The position numbers and the translations under genes were made by a program. Shown here one piece after another: positions 5,600 to 6,861 of a stretch of DNA of 6,861 nt (within the stretch, counting starts at the first letter, position 1; every line of letters begins with the position of its first letter). This DNA comes from Methanimicrococcus sp. (GTDB lineage Archaea > Halobacteriota > Methanosarcinia > Methanosarcinales > Methanosarcinaceae): the NCBI GenBank assembly GCA_009783635.1, contig WRDC01000075.1, positions 1 through 6,861 of the forward strand, given 5' to 3'. Under the pieces are notes generated by a model. That model ran no database searches. It saw only the letters and a program-made list of their open reading frames with translations, and was not told the origin of the DNA.

Positions 5600-6214
5600 T
5601 TAACTGTTATCCTGAGCGGTCTTCGAAACATTCTGCTCGGCCGCCTTCTTTTTGCTTTTACCGCCCGTTCTTTCGAGGGCTTCGTCGATCCATTGGATTT
5701 TCCCGAGCGCAGCCTGACGCATCGTCATACCGATCTTGCTTTCGCGCGGGTCGCGTTCATTGATGCTGACGGCGACAATTCTGGCGCGCACGCGGTCGCC
5801 TTCGCCAAGAGCCTTTTTGCCTGTTTTGGAAACAAGCCGGCCGTTCTTGGAATCATAGGACATGAACTCATCGGTAATCTGGCTGACGTGAAGCAGGCCG
5901 TCCATCGGGCCCAAACCCACGAACACGCCGAAACTGACCGTTTCCAACACTTCGCCTTCGATAACTTCCTGATTTTCAGGCATAAACATAATGGCTTTGA
6001 ACGTCACATCATAATAAACGGCGCCGTCGCCGTAAAGAATGTGGCCTTCGCCGATTTTCTCGACATCGCAGACCGCGACCAGACAGCCGATTTTTTTGTC
6101 AACCTTCCCTTCAAGTTTGTATTTTAAAGCTTTTTTAACATTGACTCTGACATCTTCGCCGAGAAGCGTCGGATCAATGCGGACCGTGTCGACAAGGGTC
6201 ATTAATTTATACAT
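5600..6214 (-). CDS. rpoE1: DNA-directed RNA polymerase subunit E' (Rpo7)
   Basis: 204 residues from the ATG at 6214, MYKLMTLVDTVRIDPTLLGED, the standard N-terminus of the family. An upstream GTG at 6226 is in frame, but it overlaps the AGGTGA ribosome site 8 nt before the ATG, so it is rejected. Residues 1-~78 are the Rpb7-type tip domain (YYDVTFKAIMFMP at its end). Residues ~82-165 form an S1 RNA-binding domain (GEVLETVSFGVFVGLGP, DGLLHVSQI, RIVAVSI, SKIGMTMRQ). The basic C-tail (GGKSKKKAAEQ...) is extra. With Rpo4 it forms the RNA polymerase stalk, which helps open the promoter and binds the nascent RNA. Cotranscribed with spt4. Confidence 0.96.
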   Translation of the reverse strand: MYKLMTLVDTVRIDPTLLGEDVRVNVKKALKYKLEGKVDKKIGCLVAVCDVEKIGEGHILYGDGAVYYDVTFKAIMFMPENQEVIEGEVLETVSFGVFVGLGPMDGLLHVSQITDEFMSYDSKNGRLVSKTGKKALGEGDRVRARIVAVSINERDPRESKIGMTMRQAALGKIQWIDEALERTGGKSKKKAAEQNVSKTAQDNS

Positions 6215-6222
6215 GGGTTTGT

Positions 6223-6228
6223 TCACCT
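6223..6228 (-). promoter_or_regulatory. Shine-Dalgarno site deciding the rpoE1 start
   Basis: Minus-strand AGGTGA lies 8 nt before the ATG at 6214 and contains the alternative GTG, which therefore cannot be the start if this site is used. The same GGTG-type site precedes spt4 and DUF359. Confidence 0.7.
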
Positions 6229-6283
6229 GGATTTTAGCAGGCGCGAGCAGGCGCGGCCGCCAATTTTATTTCACGTCAGATAA

Positions 6284-6342
6284 TATAAAGATTTAATCAT
6301 TGATTCTGTAATGAGCATAAATAATGAATAGGTATAAAAGCG
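6284..6342 (-). promoter_or_regulatory. Probable promoter upstream of rpoE1
   Basis: The 194-nt spacer between the PIN gene and rpoE1 has two archaeal TATA-like boxes on the minus strand: CTTTATATTA near 6283-6292 and GCTTTTATACC near 6331-6341. The nearer one would give a leader of about 45-50 nt. The rest of the spacer holds a GC-rich stretch with a 10-bp tandem duplication (AGCAGGCGCG at 6236-6255). Confidence 0.4.
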
Positions 6343-6408
6343 TTTTTAAATTGTAAATTCTTTTTCCGCTTTAGTCTGTCTTTGCTGTCTTTGTCCGCCT
6401 TTGTTCAT

Positions 6409-6861
6409 TCATTTCTGGGTGATGAAATCAAGCCTTTTGGTTTGTCTCATGGAAATGACGCGGATCTTGTTTTTAAGTAATTTTTGCCGAAGCCCCGCGT
6501 CGTTTGTGAGGACCGCGAGAGAGTGTTCCGTTGCCACCATCGTAATAATATCATCGGCGTATTTGGAAAACGCCCCAAGGTCTGACGCGCCGGCAAAACC
6601 GGAAATCACCTGACATTGTTCGGCCAACTGTAAAGCGATGCGCGCTGCCGCCTTATCATTTCCTTTGGCCGTTTGAGCCAGCCTTTCCAATTCAAAAACA
6701 ACGGCAAAAACCGTTAAAAATTGAGAAAAACCGAGACGGCGAAGTTCGGAAAAAATATCGATCCCGAACTGGACCGGAATCATAAAGCCATTCGTATCGA
6801 TCAAAACGGCGGGTCCCGAGGAACGCTCCGGTCCGGAAAAAACCGCGTCAGTCTTCGATAA
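6409..6861 (-). CDS. PIN-domain nuclease, Fcf1-like (5' partial)
   Basis: 150 residues up to the stop at 6409; the frame is still open at the window edge. A TTG at 6804 could start it, but that would cut the first beta-strand (AVLIDTNGFMIPVQFGIDIF), so the true start is probably outside the window. PIN-domain acidic residues are visible: Asp in LIDTNGF, Glu in FELERLAQ, Asp in KYADDIITM, and the TNDAGLR motif near the end, followed by IRVISMRQTKRLDF. This is the COG1412 (Fcf1/Utp24-like) family, whose eukaryotic members cleave pre-rRNA; the archaeal role is inferred. In archaea it commonly sits between aIF2-gamma and rpoE1, as the order here suggests. Confidence 0.88.
   Translation of the reverse strand, partial: LSKTDAVFSGPERSSGPAVLIDTNGFMIPVQFGIDIFSELRRLGFSQFLTVFAVVFELERLAQTAKGNDKAAARIALQLAEQCQVISGFAGASDLGAFSKYADDIITMVATEHSLAVLTNDAGLRQKLLKNKIRVISMRQTKRLDFITQK

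Noticed and set aside
5582..5601. 10-bp tandem duplication GAATGTTTTT in the rpoE1-spt4 spacer
   Set aside because: Real but short, in an AT-rich gap, and with no sign of function.
6215..6226. GTG at 6226 as the rpoE1 start
   Set aside because: It lies in the ribosome site of the ATG at 6214, and family members begin MYKL.

Overview
The window looks like an archaeal chromosome. Every gene I can support lies on the minus strand, so the layout is read from right to left. The evidence for an archaeon is the gene set: an Fcf1-type PIN nuclease, RNA polymerase subunit E' (Rpo7), the Spt4/E'' zinc ribbon, a GTP-dependent dephospho-CoA kinase (DUF359), and the ribosomal proteins S24e and S27ae. These occur as a conserved information-processing cluster in archaea. 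A methanogen-related or Thermoplasmatota lineage such as Methanomassiliicoccales, from a gut or similar habitat, is plausible given the mix with a glycine-rich repeat adhesin and a dinD gene. That placement is inference and not shown directly.

Layout from right to left. 6861-6409: PIN-domain protein, 5' end cut by the window edge. 6408-6215: AT-rich spacer with a likely promoter. 6214-5600: rpoE1 (RpoE'). 5542-5354: spt4. 5352-4717: DUF359 kinase, starting 1 nt after spt4. 4716-3286: an insert between DUF359 and rps24e, which normally sit next to each other. It holds a complete dinD-like gene (4492-3638), two truncated copies of a dinD N-terminal segment (about 3634-3533 and 3509-3394), and a stand-alone palindrome at 4623-4654. 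3285-2926: rps24e. 2920-2771: rps27ae. 2770-2399: AT-rich spacer with T-rich terminator tracts for the ribosomal genes and then a probable promoter. 2398-1: the first ~799 codons of a large secreted repeat protein whose 3' end lies outside the window.

The most unusual feature is a perfect 32-bp palindrome (half-site TGACCATTTTCGTGAC followed by its reverse complement). It occurs four times without a mismatch: once inside dinD, once in each dinD fragment, and once alone upstream of dinD with no dinD-like flanks. Inside dinD it encodes the conserved stretch DHFRDVTKMV, and because it is self-complementary it encodes the same peptide on both strands. The pattern suggests a coding palindrome that has become a dispersed or recombinogenic repeat, or a site for recombination or regulation around dinD. 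The core genes (transcription, ribosome, CoA synthesis, rRNA processing) form a housekeeping operon. The dinD island and the adhesin are accessory. There are no tRNA, rRNA or CRISPR features that I can see.
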